This document shows, piece by piece, positions 8,232-16,725 of a stretch of 27,268 nt of DNA; within the stretch, counting starts at the first letter, position 1, and every line of letters begins with the position of its first letter. The position numbers and the translations under genes are program-made. The notes beneath the pieces were generated by a model, which ran no database searches, had not been told where the DNA came from, and saw nothing but the letters and a program-made list of their open reading frames with translations. The stretch comes from Alphaproteobacteria bacterium (lineage in GTDB: Bacteria > Pseudomonadota > Alphaproteobacteria > UBA3830), in NCBI GenBank assembly GCA_025998735.1, contig BNWJ01000007.1:1-27268 (forward strand), in the 5' to 3' direction.

Positions 8232-11200
8232 CTATAAAAAGGGGTGCGTCTCACAATACTTTAAGAACGCCGCTTTAAGAGGATATAATCTAAACAGATC
8301 GTAGGCTTTACCATAGCCACCGCTCTCCAGTAGAGCTTTCAAGCAATTACTTATGGCTGTATTGTCAAAATTTACAATCTCTAGTAATCTGGAAGGCATA
8401 TGTGTCTTGGAGAGATTTTCTACGAAGCGTTTACTATGATGATACATTTGACTATCGGGACAAAAAAACACACATAGCGATGGGTCTAGTAAGTGTATTG
8501 CTAAATCTGGACTAATTTTTTGAGTTCTAAATGCCAATTCATATACCATTGCTTCACATAATTTTGCAGCTCTTTCTTCGCCAACAGCGACAATCAGATC
8601 CTTAATCATCATTTCCGTCAATTGTCCCACACATACCTTAAGTACATCGCCAAAAGAATAAACGTCTATTTTTTGCAGTAGATATTTAACATATGGCACG
8701 CTAACTGGTTCTTCTCTAAAAAACAATGCTCTTGCTATAGCCCTGTATATTATACTAGTTTTACCGCCAACAGACTTAATAAGCGCTTCAACGTCCTTTT
8801 CCTCACTTAGGTTTATATCTGTGTTCCTTAGTATCATAACACCTATATGATCATCCCAAGGTCTCCGCCATATGGGCAATAACCTTTTTAGCAAACCCGC
8901 TGCCTCTACTATATTGATTTTCAAATTATGCCCCTGTTCTATTTTTTCCAACTTCTCAAGCAACGTTGATGCCTCATTGGCAAACACAAATGGGAGTTCA
9001 TTAAATAATGGAATTTTATCACTTAAAAAAATATTGAGTGCAATAACAAAATCCCTCCTGTCAGTTACGTGGATTAAGTCTGCAGCACGCATTATATTTT
9101 CTTTATTTAAATCGATAATATTTACAAGATGTAAAAGATTTCCGACACTAATCGGAGTGTAGTTGATGTGCAATACCTTAAGCGCTGTGTTGGCGATTTC
9201 TTTTTGCCGAGAGTTTATTTTCTCTCTGTTTGATGCTTCAGTCACAGCAGAAGCCGTCGTCGCGGCGACACTTTCAGATACAGTTTTTCGGAGAGCCTCG
9301 ATAGCTCCTATAGCAGCTTCTGCAACAAGCTCCTTTTGTGTGCTACACAGTACCATGAGGGCATCATTTTTATATTCGCCACTTTTATCCTTTTTTAACT
9401 CTTTCAGTTTATCAACCACTTCGCCTATCGCTGCCTCTTTTGTTTTGTTGTCTTTTGCGTCTTTTTCTTCTCTAATCCTTTTTGGTTGATACAGTCTATC
9501 GAGAACTTCACGGTACAAAAAATTACCATTTTCCACGAACTCGCTATAAATTTCTCCTGCACTGCGAAAAATACCATCATTTGTTGGGCCAAAAATTCCA
9601 GAATCAGCCAATGCTTCAATATTATTCACTTGTCTTTTAGGTAATAGCCAAAACAGCCTCAATAAGTCATAATCGGTAAAGACACTATCGCATTCTGGAG
9701 CCGGCTCCAGTAGTGCCCCTCCCCTATATTGATCCTCATATAGCAAACCATTATATAGCAATTTTACCCAGCTACTGTTGGTGGTAGCAGAAATTCTTTC
9801 AGATTTCTCACCTTCGTTCATATAAACTTGGGTATGGCCGCCAGTGTCACGAATGATTATTGTATTATTTTTTTTATCTCTTTCATCAGATAATGAAGGA
9901 TAGATTTTGAAGTTCCCACTACCGGCATTCTCAGCGAATAATGCGACATCATCCCTTACACCAATTATATCATTCAAGACTTTCAGAATATCTTGAAAAG
10001 TATCTCCACGGTTTACTTTTTCAATGGTTGCTTGCGCTCTCCTTCCCCTTTCTCCAGACTTTTCAGTTGCTTTATACCCATCCATCAATCGGCAAAATGC
10101 CTTTATAATGTTTACCCAACCAGGGTGCAATTCGCAGCATTGCTTCATATATAAAACCCCAGGCAACCTACCTACGACTTCAGCCCACGCGGATCTTATC
10201 GACGATTCACCGCTATTGGCATAATCCGATGGTTTTAATCCCGGATTATTAAAAAAGGCTTCCAGACGTGGCAATCCCTTTATTCTGTCTTTATCTATGA
10301 ATATTTTTCCAGTCGCATCGTCTCTTTTGCAGAGCACTACAGTACAAAACTGTCTCAGCGCTGTATCGGTGCAATCGGCAAATGTAGTTCCTTCATACGA
10401 CGCAATGCCATTGGTGATTATTGAATCTGACGGACGCAGTGGCATGTACAATTTATAACTTTTCTCGTAAGTATATATTGCTTTTGTTACAGGGCTATCC
10501 AACACGTCTGGATTGGGAGTGTAACCTTCTGCTGAATTACCGACAAATGCTTTGCGAACCAATGCCCTAGCGGCAGGAAGATTGGCGTCTAGCGACTGTA
10601 TATCTTCTTTGGTATTTAATACACTCCATGCATATGCACTTAGCAGATAATTTGCGTATTCACGTGGATAACGCGGCTCAGCGTCTTCTTTGCACTCGCT
10701 CTTGACAGCCTTTATTAGGGCATCGATAGTTCTGTTAAGTATCCCTTCATTTTCGGCTATCCTTGTAGCAGGTGTTGTTTTTAGCATCGCTCTTAGTCTT
10801 TCTTCTTCTGTCTGTTTTTTTACGGGAATGTCATCAGAGAGATCAAGAATACGCTTCAGCTTAAGCATTTTTGCGCTAACGTTTGCTTCATTGTATTTTG
10901 GCTTCGGCTCCCCTTCCGTTGCCATCTCTCTCACAAAATCGGCGACAGCATACATTATTGCTATAAACGTTATATGGCCGCGAGATTGTTCCACACCGTA
11001 GGTGTTGGCTTTTTCCGTTTCACTCGTCTCCCTGAAAACTTCTGAAATACTTCCTTTTCCAGAAGCATTTAGACTAATTCCCGCAGATGGAAATAAATAT
11101 ATCAACAATTGGGTCATTGGATCCTTTGAAGTGTCATTTACGCTTGCCGGATTACCCTTTTCGTAGAAACGATCATATTTTGCAGGACCGAAAAACCGAT

Positions 11201-11399
11201 GGGTTTTTACCAGGCCTGACGAAAGCAAAATTTGTCCATTTATGAGATCAGTGGATTCATTAAAATGTGTTGGCTGTGATTGTGGCACGGCGTTATCACC
11301 ATAGAGAAAACTGTACCAATCGGCCGCTGTCAATGAGGCATCGGCGCTGAAAAACAAGGCGATCACAAATGATGAGCCGGCAATTAAAGTTTTATTCAT
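8232..11399 (-). CDS. Giant secreted repeat protein, paralogue 1 (family unknown)
   Basis: I do not recognise this 1055-residue protein. It starts with a signal peptide (hydrophobic 5-18, likely cleavage after ADA at 19-21). Residues 1-120 are almost the same as in the paralogue at 11854-15225. A core of about residues 310-560 is also conserved between the two: PSDSIITNG, then GTTFADCTDTALRQF with Cys343, KPSDYANSG, HPGWVNIIKAFCRLMDG, NNTIIIRDTGGHTQV with His522, and SSWVKLLYNG. A Cys at a helix start and a later GHxQV strand resemble papain-like or transglutaminase-like enzymes; this is inference only. A helical stretch with TQKELVAEAA follows, then degenerate helical repeats to the end (PYVKYLLQK type). 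AGGAAGGA precedes the ATG. A host-directed or surface role is plausible but unproven. Confidence 0.85.
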   Translation of the reverse strand: MNKTLIAGSSFVIALFFSADASLTAADWYSFLYGDNAVPQSQPTHFNESTDLINGQILLSSGLVKTHRFFGPAKYDRFYEKGNPASVNDTSKDPMTQLLIYLFPSAGISLNASGKGSISEVFRETSETEKANTYGVEQSRGHITFIAIMYAVADFVREMATEGEPKPKYNEANVSAKMLKLKRILDLSDDIPVKKQTEEERLRAMLKTTPATRIAENEGILNRTIDALIKAVKSECKEDAEPRYPREYANYLLSAYAWSVLNTKEDIQSLDANLPAARALVRKAFVGNSAEGYTPNPDVLDSPVTKAIYTYEKSYKLYMPLRPSDSIITNGIASYEGTTFADCTDTALRQFCTVVLCKRDDATGKIFIDKDRIKGLPRLEAFFNNPGLKPSDYANSGESSIRSAWAEVVGRLPGVLYMKQCCELHPGWVNIIKAFCRLMDGYKATEKSGERGRRAQATIEKVNRGDTFQDILKVLNDIIGVRDDVALFAENAGSGNFKIYPSLSDERDKKNNTIIIRDTGGHTQVYMNEGEKSERISATTNSSWVKLLYNGLLYEDQYRGGALLEPAPECDSVFTDYDLLRLFWLLPKRQVNNIEALADSGIFGPTNDGIFRSAGEIYSEFVENGNFLYREVLDRLYQPKRIREEKDAKDNKTKEAAIGEVVDKLKELKKDKSGEYKNDALMVLCSTQKELVAEAAIGAIEALRKTVSESVAATTASAVTEASNREKINSRQKEIANTALKVLHINYTPISVGNLLHLVNIIDLNKENIMRAADLIHVTDRRDFVIALNIFLSDKIPLFNELPFVFANEASTLLEKLEKIEQGHNLKINIVEAAGLLKRLLPIWRRPWDDHIGVMILRNTDINLSEEKDVEALIKSVGGKTSIIYRAIARALFFREEPVSVPYVKYLLQKIDVYSFGDVLKVCVGQLTEMMIKDLIVAVGEERAAKLCEAMVYELAFRTQKISPDLAIHLLDPSLCVFFCPDSQMYHHSKRFVENLSKTHMPSRLLEIVNFDNTAISNCLKALLESGGYGKAYDLFRLYPLKAAFLKYCETHPFL

Positions 11400-11421
11400 G
11401 TTATTGATTCCTTCCTATTAA

Positions 11422-11450
11422 TAAATAATAGAATACAACGTAATTGTTAA
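11422..11450 (-). promoter_or_regulatory. Promoter region of paralogue 1
   Basis: On the minus strand, -35-like TTAACA is followed after 17 nt by TATTTA. A better -10, TATTAT, lies at 14 nt spacing. The region aligns base for base with the promoter of paralogue 2 except for one missing TAA unit and a few substitutions, so it may be weaker. AGGAAGGA is the shared ribosome binding site. Confidence 0.4.
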
Positions 11451-11461
11451 TTTATTATTAA

Positions 11462-11532
11462 TAGACCTGTTGCGTAGGCCTATTTTTGATCCTGATAATC
11501 AGTGACTCCAAGAGGCTTTGGCAACAGGTCTA
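11462..11532. mobile_element. Short TA-flanked inverted-repeat element (MITE-like)
   Basis: TAGACCTGTTGC at 11462-11473 is the exact reverse complement of GCAACAGGTCTA at 11521-11532. The outermost TA on each side may be the target duplication, as in IS630 and some IS5-group elements. The 47-bp interior encodes nothing. It interrupts the AT-rich region upstream of paralogue 1 and is probably a non-autonomous element or an internally deleted IS. Confidence 0.5.
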
Positions 11533-11540
11533 ATATCGCA

Positions 11541-11669
11541 AACGATACAGCTTTTGCATATAGTTTTCTCGTCCTATCCAGCATTAATGTCGCGAATTAG
11601 ATCTTCGTCTTGCTCCATATACTTTTTATGAGAGTTTTCACATAAATATAGCAGCCCAAAGAAGCTCAT
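11541..11669 (-). pseudogene. Decayed 63-residue repeat unit (relic)
   Basis: The minus strand reads EQDEDLIRDINAG, a stop, then DEKTICKSCIV. This parallels LEDIIRDINADEATTRSIC in the repeat region of paralogue 2. At DNA level 23 of 26 bases agree between 11581-11606 and 11996-12021. The remaining sequence to 11853 has short coding-like stretches in shifting frames with stops and no clear identity. It is most simply an eroded extension of the repeat array of the upstream paralogue, although chance similarity over so short a stretch cannot be excluded. Confidence 0.4.
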
Positions 11670-11853
11670 TTATCAGCCTAAAGACGAGTTTTTAGCTTCA
11701 TTAATTCGCATTTTTGTAATAGACTGATTTATCAGCAAAAACGTGAAAAACGCGCCTCAGTTTTGTCTTCTGCAGTAAGAATGCTTGCGTTTTTCTTGAA
11801 GTCAACCGAGCCTGTTTTGTTGAAATTCCAAAGTTTTCCGCCAGCTTGCTCGA

Positions 11854-14800
11854 CTATATTTGTCTGAAAACTCTCCTTTTTATCGCGTATTCAGAATCAA
11901 CATGTTCCAGTAGATACTTAGCATAGGCTTTATCGATCTTTCCATGAATTGCATTTGATGCAGCTCTGCATATGGATCTCGTCGTAGCTTCATCTGCGTT
12001 AATGTCACGAATTATATCTTCAAGATTCTTTTGTTGTGTTAAGTCAACACTCGTTATGTCAAGTACCGTTTCTATCCAGTCCTTTCTAACGTGTTGCAGC
12101 AGGTACTTGGTGTATTCCGCATCGATTTTTCTATTTCCCATATTTATTAGACAAGCAACAGCACGGCATATATCTTCAGTCTTATCTGCAGCGGCATTAA
12201 CTAAATCTTCAACATTATTTTTTTGGTCTAAATCTATGTTGGTTAATACCAGTATATCGTATACAAATTCTCTACTTGCGTGTGTCAGTAGATACTTAGT
12301 GCATTCTGCATCGATTTTGTTTTTTCTGTCAATCAACGCACACAAGAAGACATCGTATATATATTTATCATGTATAGTGGTAGCTTCATCTCGATGGACA
12401 AATTCAATTAGCGCATCAGTATCTTTTCTGTCACCTAAACTTATGTTTGCTTTCTTTAACATCTCAGAAATTAGTTTTACTTCTTTTCTAGCGCTTCTGG
12501 AGTCAGAGTCCCAAAGTTCTCCATCACAATAGGATCCAAACCGACACAGTTGTCGCAGCAGATCCCTCGCATGCTCTTTCTTGATGTTAAGCGGACTTGG
12601 TTTCAATTTTTCTGTTAAATAATGGATGGTACCATATACGTCTGTTTTGCCTGTGATAGCTGGTATTTTTTTCAAGACATGCGTAATCAAGGAATCAACG
12701 TTATCTTGAGTATTTGTGGGCATTACGTCAACAATACGCTTTAGATTATCCATAGTAGGATAAATGTGCTTTTCAAAACTATTAAGATCCCCTTCGTTTG
12801 TGATATCTGTTTTATTAATGTGCAACGCTATGAGTGCTGCATTAGCAATTTCCTCTTGTCGAGACACCACTTTTCCGCGTTCAGCATCCGTTGTTGTTCC
12901 ATTGGCTACGATATTCTGAAGGCAAGCTACGGCTTCTGCGGCAGCTTCCGCAACAAGCTCCTTTTGTGTATTACACAGTATCATGCTGGCATCGGTTTTA
13001 TATTCCTTGGATTCACCGACCGCTACCTTTTCGCCTTTTCGTGGTGCATCAATCAATTTATCAACCGCGTCGCATTTTTTGGTAATTTTTTTTGGTTGAT
13101 ACATTTTTTCGAGGAAATCTCTATGGTACCATCCATCTTCCTCATACCAAGAGTCATAAAAACCTTCGCTTACGCCGCGAAGAATACCGTCATTACTTTG
13201 TTTGAAATATTTCGAAGCAACCATGTCATCGAATTCTGACTCAGACCACACATTAAAATGCAAAAAAGCAAAATACTCCAACAGCTCACAGTTGTTAAAT
13301 ATTTTCAAGTCATAAAGTTTTCTACTTACTACCAAAGCGTTATATATTAATTTTATCCAACGGCTGGAATCAGGTACTGGCTGAGGTCGTGTGCCATCGC
13401 GCATGCGAACTTGGGCATGCCCAGGAGAGTGGTCGATTTCCATTGTATTGTTTCTTACATCACTTGACTCCCTGTTATCTGATTTAGGATATATCTTGAT
13501 GGCACAATACAAGTCTCCTTGTAGAATGGGCTTATCTTTTTTGTTGGCAATGTCTCCGTCTAATTCTGCAACTAATACGACATCCTCTCTTATGCGCATT
13601 ATACTATTCAAAACGTTCACTACATTCTGAGGGGTAATGATTGCTCCTTCGCCGAAAATTTTCCTCTCATTTACAGATTTAATGGTTTCTATTGCCTCTT
13701 TCACCCTCTCGGATCCATCAGGAATCATACATCCATCCATTAATCGGCAAAACGCCTTTATAAGGTTTATCCAACCAGGCTTCATTTCGTATTTCTCGCC
13801 ATCCGTCGATTTGCAGTATGAGACGCCAGGCAAATTACTGGCGACGTTAGCCCAGTTTGTTCTAACTGACGATAGACCGCTATTTGCATAATCCGACGGT
13901 TTCGCTTCCGAATCACGAAAAAAATCTTTCTTTTTTAAATCTGGAGGCAATTTGATTCTATCGATGGATAATTTCCCCTCCGTTCTCTGGCACAGCATTG
14001 TGATAAAAAACTGCCTTAAGACTGTATCGACGCAATCGGCAAATGCGTTGCCTTTATACGTTGCAGTGCCGTTGGTAATTATTGAGTCTGATGGACGCAG
14101 TGGCATGTACTGGGTGTAACTTTTCTCGTAATTATTCATCTCCTCTGTTATAGAGATATCCAACACGTTAGCTCTCGACTCTGGCAGTGTGCCCCCAAAT
14201 GTTTCGGAAATCATCCTTCTTGCTTTAGGAAGCTCATCATTTAGCAAAATTAGATCTTGTTTTTCTAAGACACTCCAAGCATACGCGCTTATCAGATGGT
14301 TTACATATCCAGGTGGGTATGGATGACCATCGACAAAATTATTCCTGGATTCTCCCCCTACCGCATTCGCTATGGCTTCTATTGTTGCTCGCGCCAATTT
14401 ATTTTCGCCCAAAGCCTTCAAGCTTTCCACTTTCTTGCCATTGATGGATGTCTTCGCTTCTTCGAGACGTTCTTTGAAATATTGCCCAGCATGCTTTTCC
14501 AAAAAATCTCCACGTTTAATGGGAGTCTGAACGACCGCTGCGTATTGCTTCTTCTGACCATTCCGCTCTTTCATAGATTTTTTTGCCTTTTTCAGGTTTC
14601 CACTCTTATCTACGGAATAAGCGCTTTTCTTATCTTCCTTGCCTTTGTTGCTCATCATCTTTTCTTTGTACGATCTCAGGCTTTCGTCAACTATTTCCGC
14701 CCTCTTTTCATCAGAAATTGACTCTTCTCTTACACAATCGGCTACAGCAAACATTGTTGCTATAAATTTTATTACTTTGTTGTGGGCTAGTTTTACTTTT

Positions 14801-15225
14801 TCTTGGACTATTCTCTTTTCTTCATCACTCATACCTTCTTTGCTCACGTCTACTTCACCAAAGCTCTCGGAAATACTTCCTTTTCCAGAAGCATTCAGAT
14901 TTAAACCAGCCGATGGAAATAAACATATCAACACTTTTGTCATTGGATCACCTGAAGTGTCCGCGTAGCTTGCTGGATTTCCCTTTTCGTAAAACCTATT
15001 ATATTTTGCAGGACCGAAAAATCGATGGGTTTTTACTAGGCCTGACGAAAGCAAAACTTGTCCATTTATGAGATCAGTGGATTCATTAAAATGTGTTGGC
15101 TGTGATTGTGGCACGGCGTTATCACCACAGAGAAAACTGTACCAACCGGCCACTGTCAATGAGGCATCGGCGCTGAAAAACAAGGCGATCACAAATGATG
15201 AGCAGGCAATTAAAGTTTTATTCAT
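11854..15225 (-). CDS. Giant secreted repeat protein, paralogue 2 (family unknown)
   Basis: A 1123-residue paralogue of the protein at 8232-11399, also of unknown function. The signal peptide and first 120 residues differ at few sites. A Lys-rich charged linker (about 170-250) is unique to this copy. The shared core follows: PSDSIITNG, NAFADCVDTVLRQFF with Cys398, KPSDYANSG, KPGWINLIKAFCRLMDG, HSPGHAQVRM with His603, and SRWIKLIYNAL. After a TQKELVAEAA helical segment come repeats with a period of exactly 63 residues, starting KIDAEC (970), KIDAEY (1033) and KIDKAY (1096), each containing KYLL and a xxVDLxQxxN(L/V)ED block. A fourth, older unit precedes them. The last unit breaks off after 28 residues, so the C-terminus looks truncated. 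The start follows AGGAAGGA. A repeat-scaffold enzyme is one reading; an adhesin or structural role is another. Confidence 0.85.
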   Translation of the reverse strand: MNKTLIACSSFVIALFFSADASLTVAGWYSFLCGDNAVPQSQPTHFNESTDLINGQVLLSSGLVKTHRFFGPAKYNRFYEKGNPASYADTSGDPMTKVLICLFPSAGLNLNASGKGSISESFGEVDVSKEGMSDEEKRIVQEKVKLAHNKVIKFIATMFAVADCVREESISDEKRAEIVDESLRSYKEKMMSNKGKEDKKSAYSVDKSGNLKKAKKSMKERNGQKKQYAAVVQTPIKRGDFLEKHAGQYFKERLEEAKTSINGKKVESLKALGENKLARATIEAIANAVGGESRNNFVDGHPYPPGYVNHLISAYAWSVLEKQDLILLNDELPKARRMISETFGGTLPESRANVLDISITEEMNNYEKSYTQYMPLRPSDSIITNGTATYKGNAFADCVDTVLRQFFITMLCQRTEGKLSIDRIKLPPDLKKKDFFRDSEAKPSDYANSGLSSVRTNWANVASNLPGVSYCKSTDGEKYEMKPGWINLIKAFCRLMDGCMIPDGSERVKEAIETIKSVNERKIFGEGAIITPQNVVNVLNSIMRIREDVVLVAELDGDIANKKDKPILQGDLYCAIKIYPKSDNRESSDVRNNTMEIDHSPGHAQVRMRDGTRPQPVPDSSRWIKLIYNALVVSRKLYDLKIFNNCELLEYFAFLHFNVWSESEFDDMVASKYFKQSNDGILRGVSEGFYDSWYEEDGWYHRDFLEKMYQPKKITKKCDAVDKLIDAPRKGEKVAVGESKEYKTDASMILCNTQKELVAEAAAEAVACLQNIVANGTTTDAERGKVVSRQEEIANAALIALHINKTDITNEGDLNSFEKHIYPTMDNLKRIVDVMPTNTQDNVDSLITHVLKKIPAITGKTDVYGTIHYLTEKLKPSPLNIKKEHARDLLRQLCRFGSYCDGELWDSDSRSARKEVKLISEMLKKANISLGDRKDTDALIEFVHRDEATTIHDKYIYDVFLCALIDRKNKIDAECTKYLLTHASREFVYDILVLTNIDLDQKNNVEDLVNAAADKTEDICRAVACLINMGNRKIDAEYTKYLLQHVRKDWIETVLDITSVDLTQQKNLEDIIRDINADEATTRSICRAASNAIHGKIDKAYAKYLLEHVDSEYAIKRRVFRQI

Positions 15226-15250
15226 GTTATTGATTCCTTCCTATTAATAA

Positions 15251-15279
15251 ATAATAATAGAGTACAACGTAATTATTAA
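15251..15279 (-). promoter_or_regulatory. Probable promoter of paralogue 2
   Basis: On the minus strand TTAATA is followed after 17 nt by TATTAT. A (TAA)n tract overlaps the -10; it has one more unit than in paralogue 1, which is what puts a good -10 at 17 nt spacing here. The ribosome binding site AGGAAGGA lies further downstream. Confidence 0.5.
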
Positions 15280-15436
15280 CTTATTATTAATATGGAATTT
15301 TTTTGAGTTTTTTAAATAAAAGATGCCAAAACTATACGCATTCAAGATGAAACGCGGCATGCGCCGATGTCGTGATCTAGTGAAACAAGAATCCACACTC
15401 TTAGTCAAATCGTGCACAGAAGAAACGACAAGTCGA

Positions 15437-15466
15437 CCAACCGCCGCTCTGAAATCGCAAGCGGTT
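15437..15466 (-). terminator. Hairpin after the 337-residue gene
   Basis: CAACCGC at 15437-15443 pairs with GCGGTTG at 15460-15466, about 22 nt past the stop of the minus-strand gene that ends at 15489. No strong T-run follows on that strand, so this is a tentative terminator. Confidence 0.35.
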
Positions 15467-15488
15467 GATTAATATGTTGATGTGATGC

Positions 15489-16502
15489 TTATTTACGACT
15501 CGTCGATTGTTTTACAGCCTCAGACAAAGGATGCTTGTCTGATGGTTTGCGCGTAAATAACCCTGGTTTTGCCGGGCTGGAATTCCATGTTGGTTCAAAT
15601 ATGCACTCGAGCGACAGTCGTCTAATATGCTGCGAAAAATCAATTTCAAACGACGCAAAATATGACCTCTCAATGTCAACAAGTGTTGGGCCATTGTCGG
15701 ATTGCTTTTTCAAGATTTTCTTCGTTTTCCTCGTCGATTGTTTTACAGCCTCAGACAAAGGATCTTTGTCGGATGGGTTGCGCGTAAATAATCCGGATTT
15801 CGCAGGGCTAGAATTCCACGCCGGCCGTACTTTGGAAATACAGCCAGCGTCACCCGCATAACGGGGAGTGGTGTATATATTTTGTCGCGAAAACCTAGGC
15901 CCAGGTGGAGCCGAATGTGCCACTTGGTTTTGAAAAACGCCCTCATAGACTGACTCTGAGGTATAGAATGCCGAGCTGTGATGTATATCACTTGCTATGA
16001 GTGAGCTACGTATATCAGCGTCATCAAACGAAAATGCATACGTGTCATATGAATTAGGTACAAATTTAAATCCCGTGATATTTATATCCCAGTCATTTGC
16101 TCTGGATGCGCCGCCCGTTTCGGCGCAGTCAAACGTCCTGGCTCTATCAAGGGCATGGTTGCCAAATTCAGCATAAGCAGGCGCTGAAACGCGACATGAA
16201 GATGCGCGATTATACGGAATATCTAAATACCAACGCATTGTCTCGTCATGTTCTACAATAGAAGCGGATCCAGGCTGCAGGCGAAGGGCACGACACTCAT
16301 CCGCTAGGCCTTGAGACGCAGTACACTCCGAATTCTGAATATTCACGTAAGTCCTTGGCGCGCTATATTTTACAATAGACGCGTTTTGAGGAAGACAGCA
16401 AATGGTGCAACGCTCATTTGCCATTTCTTGAGACGCAGTACACTCCAAAGATAATGCACTGCCCAGTAATGCTCCACAAAGCATTTGTTTTGTAAGATTC
16501 AT
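15489..16502 (-). CDS. Secreted protein with two internal duplications (unknown family)
   Basis: A 337-residue protein I do not recognise. GGAGG lies 6 nt before the ATG and the first 18 residues form a signal peptide. Two unrelated duplications shape it. Near the N-terminus, ECTASQ begins units at residues 20 and 59 (39-residue period), each continuing to an ASIV segment and rich in Cys. At the C-terminus two copies of a module with WNSSPAK, GLFTR, PSDK and PLSEAVKQST stand 77 residues apart, corresponding to the 91-bp direct repeats annotated separately. The middle is rich in Ser, Asp, Tyr and Ala and looks poorly structured. The basic KKILKKQ linker between modules is notable. It sits upstream of the giant paralogues on the same strand with its own promoter. 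A secreted effector or surface protein is plausible. Confidence 0.75.
   Translation of the reverse strand: MNLTKQMLCGALLGSALSLECTASQEMANERCTICCLPQNASIVKYSAPRTYVNIQNSECTASQGLADECRALRLQPGSASIVEHDETMRWYLDIPYNRASSCRVSAPAYAEFGNHALDRARTFDCAETGGASRANDWDINITGFKFVPNSYDTYAFSFDDADIRSSLIASDIHHSSAFYTSESVYEGVFQNQVAHSAPPGPRFSRQNIYTTPRYAGDAGCISKVRPAWNSSPAKSGLFTRNPSDKDPLSEAVKQSTRKTKKILKKQSDNGPTLVDIERSYFASFEIDFSQHIRRLSLECIFEPTWNSSPAKPGLFTRKPSDKHPLSEAVKQSTSRK
15499..15820. repeat. Pair of 91-bp direct repeats inside the 337-residue gene
   Basis: Copies at 15499-15589 and 15730-15820 start CTCGTCGATTGTTTTACAGC and end at GAATTCCA(T/C)G. They match at most positions and lie 231 bp apart, a multiple of three, so the reading frame is kept. 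Differences are scattered, so the duplication is not brand new. Confidence 0.8.
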
Positions 16503-16534
16503 TTTCGCCTCCGTCCTCTGTTAAACTTGTCTTC

Positions 16535-16563
16535 AATATAATGGCTTCTTTAGCTTTTAGCAA
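16535..16563 (-). promoter_or_regulatory. Promoter of the 337-residue secreted protein
   Basis: On the minus strand TTGCTA and TATATT are separated by exactly 17 nt and lie about 35 nt before the start codon. This is the best sigma70-type match in the window. Confidence 0.55.
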
Positions 16564-16725
16564 GAGGTTTTTTTCAACAAAAATTTTCACATCAATAAAA
16601 CTCACCAGGCGGTAAGCGTCTTGATATATTTTATTCACGATATGATGGATCTTTCGTAATATTTTCAATATACTGATATTGTGATAAATGTTGATTATTG
16701 GTTTTTGTAGTTTGGGAGAGTTATT

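Noticed and set aside
8232..15300. CRISPR or other short regularly spaced repeats
   Set aside because: The periodicity here is 189 bp, in frame and coding; no short direct repeats with unique spacers were seen anywhere in the window.
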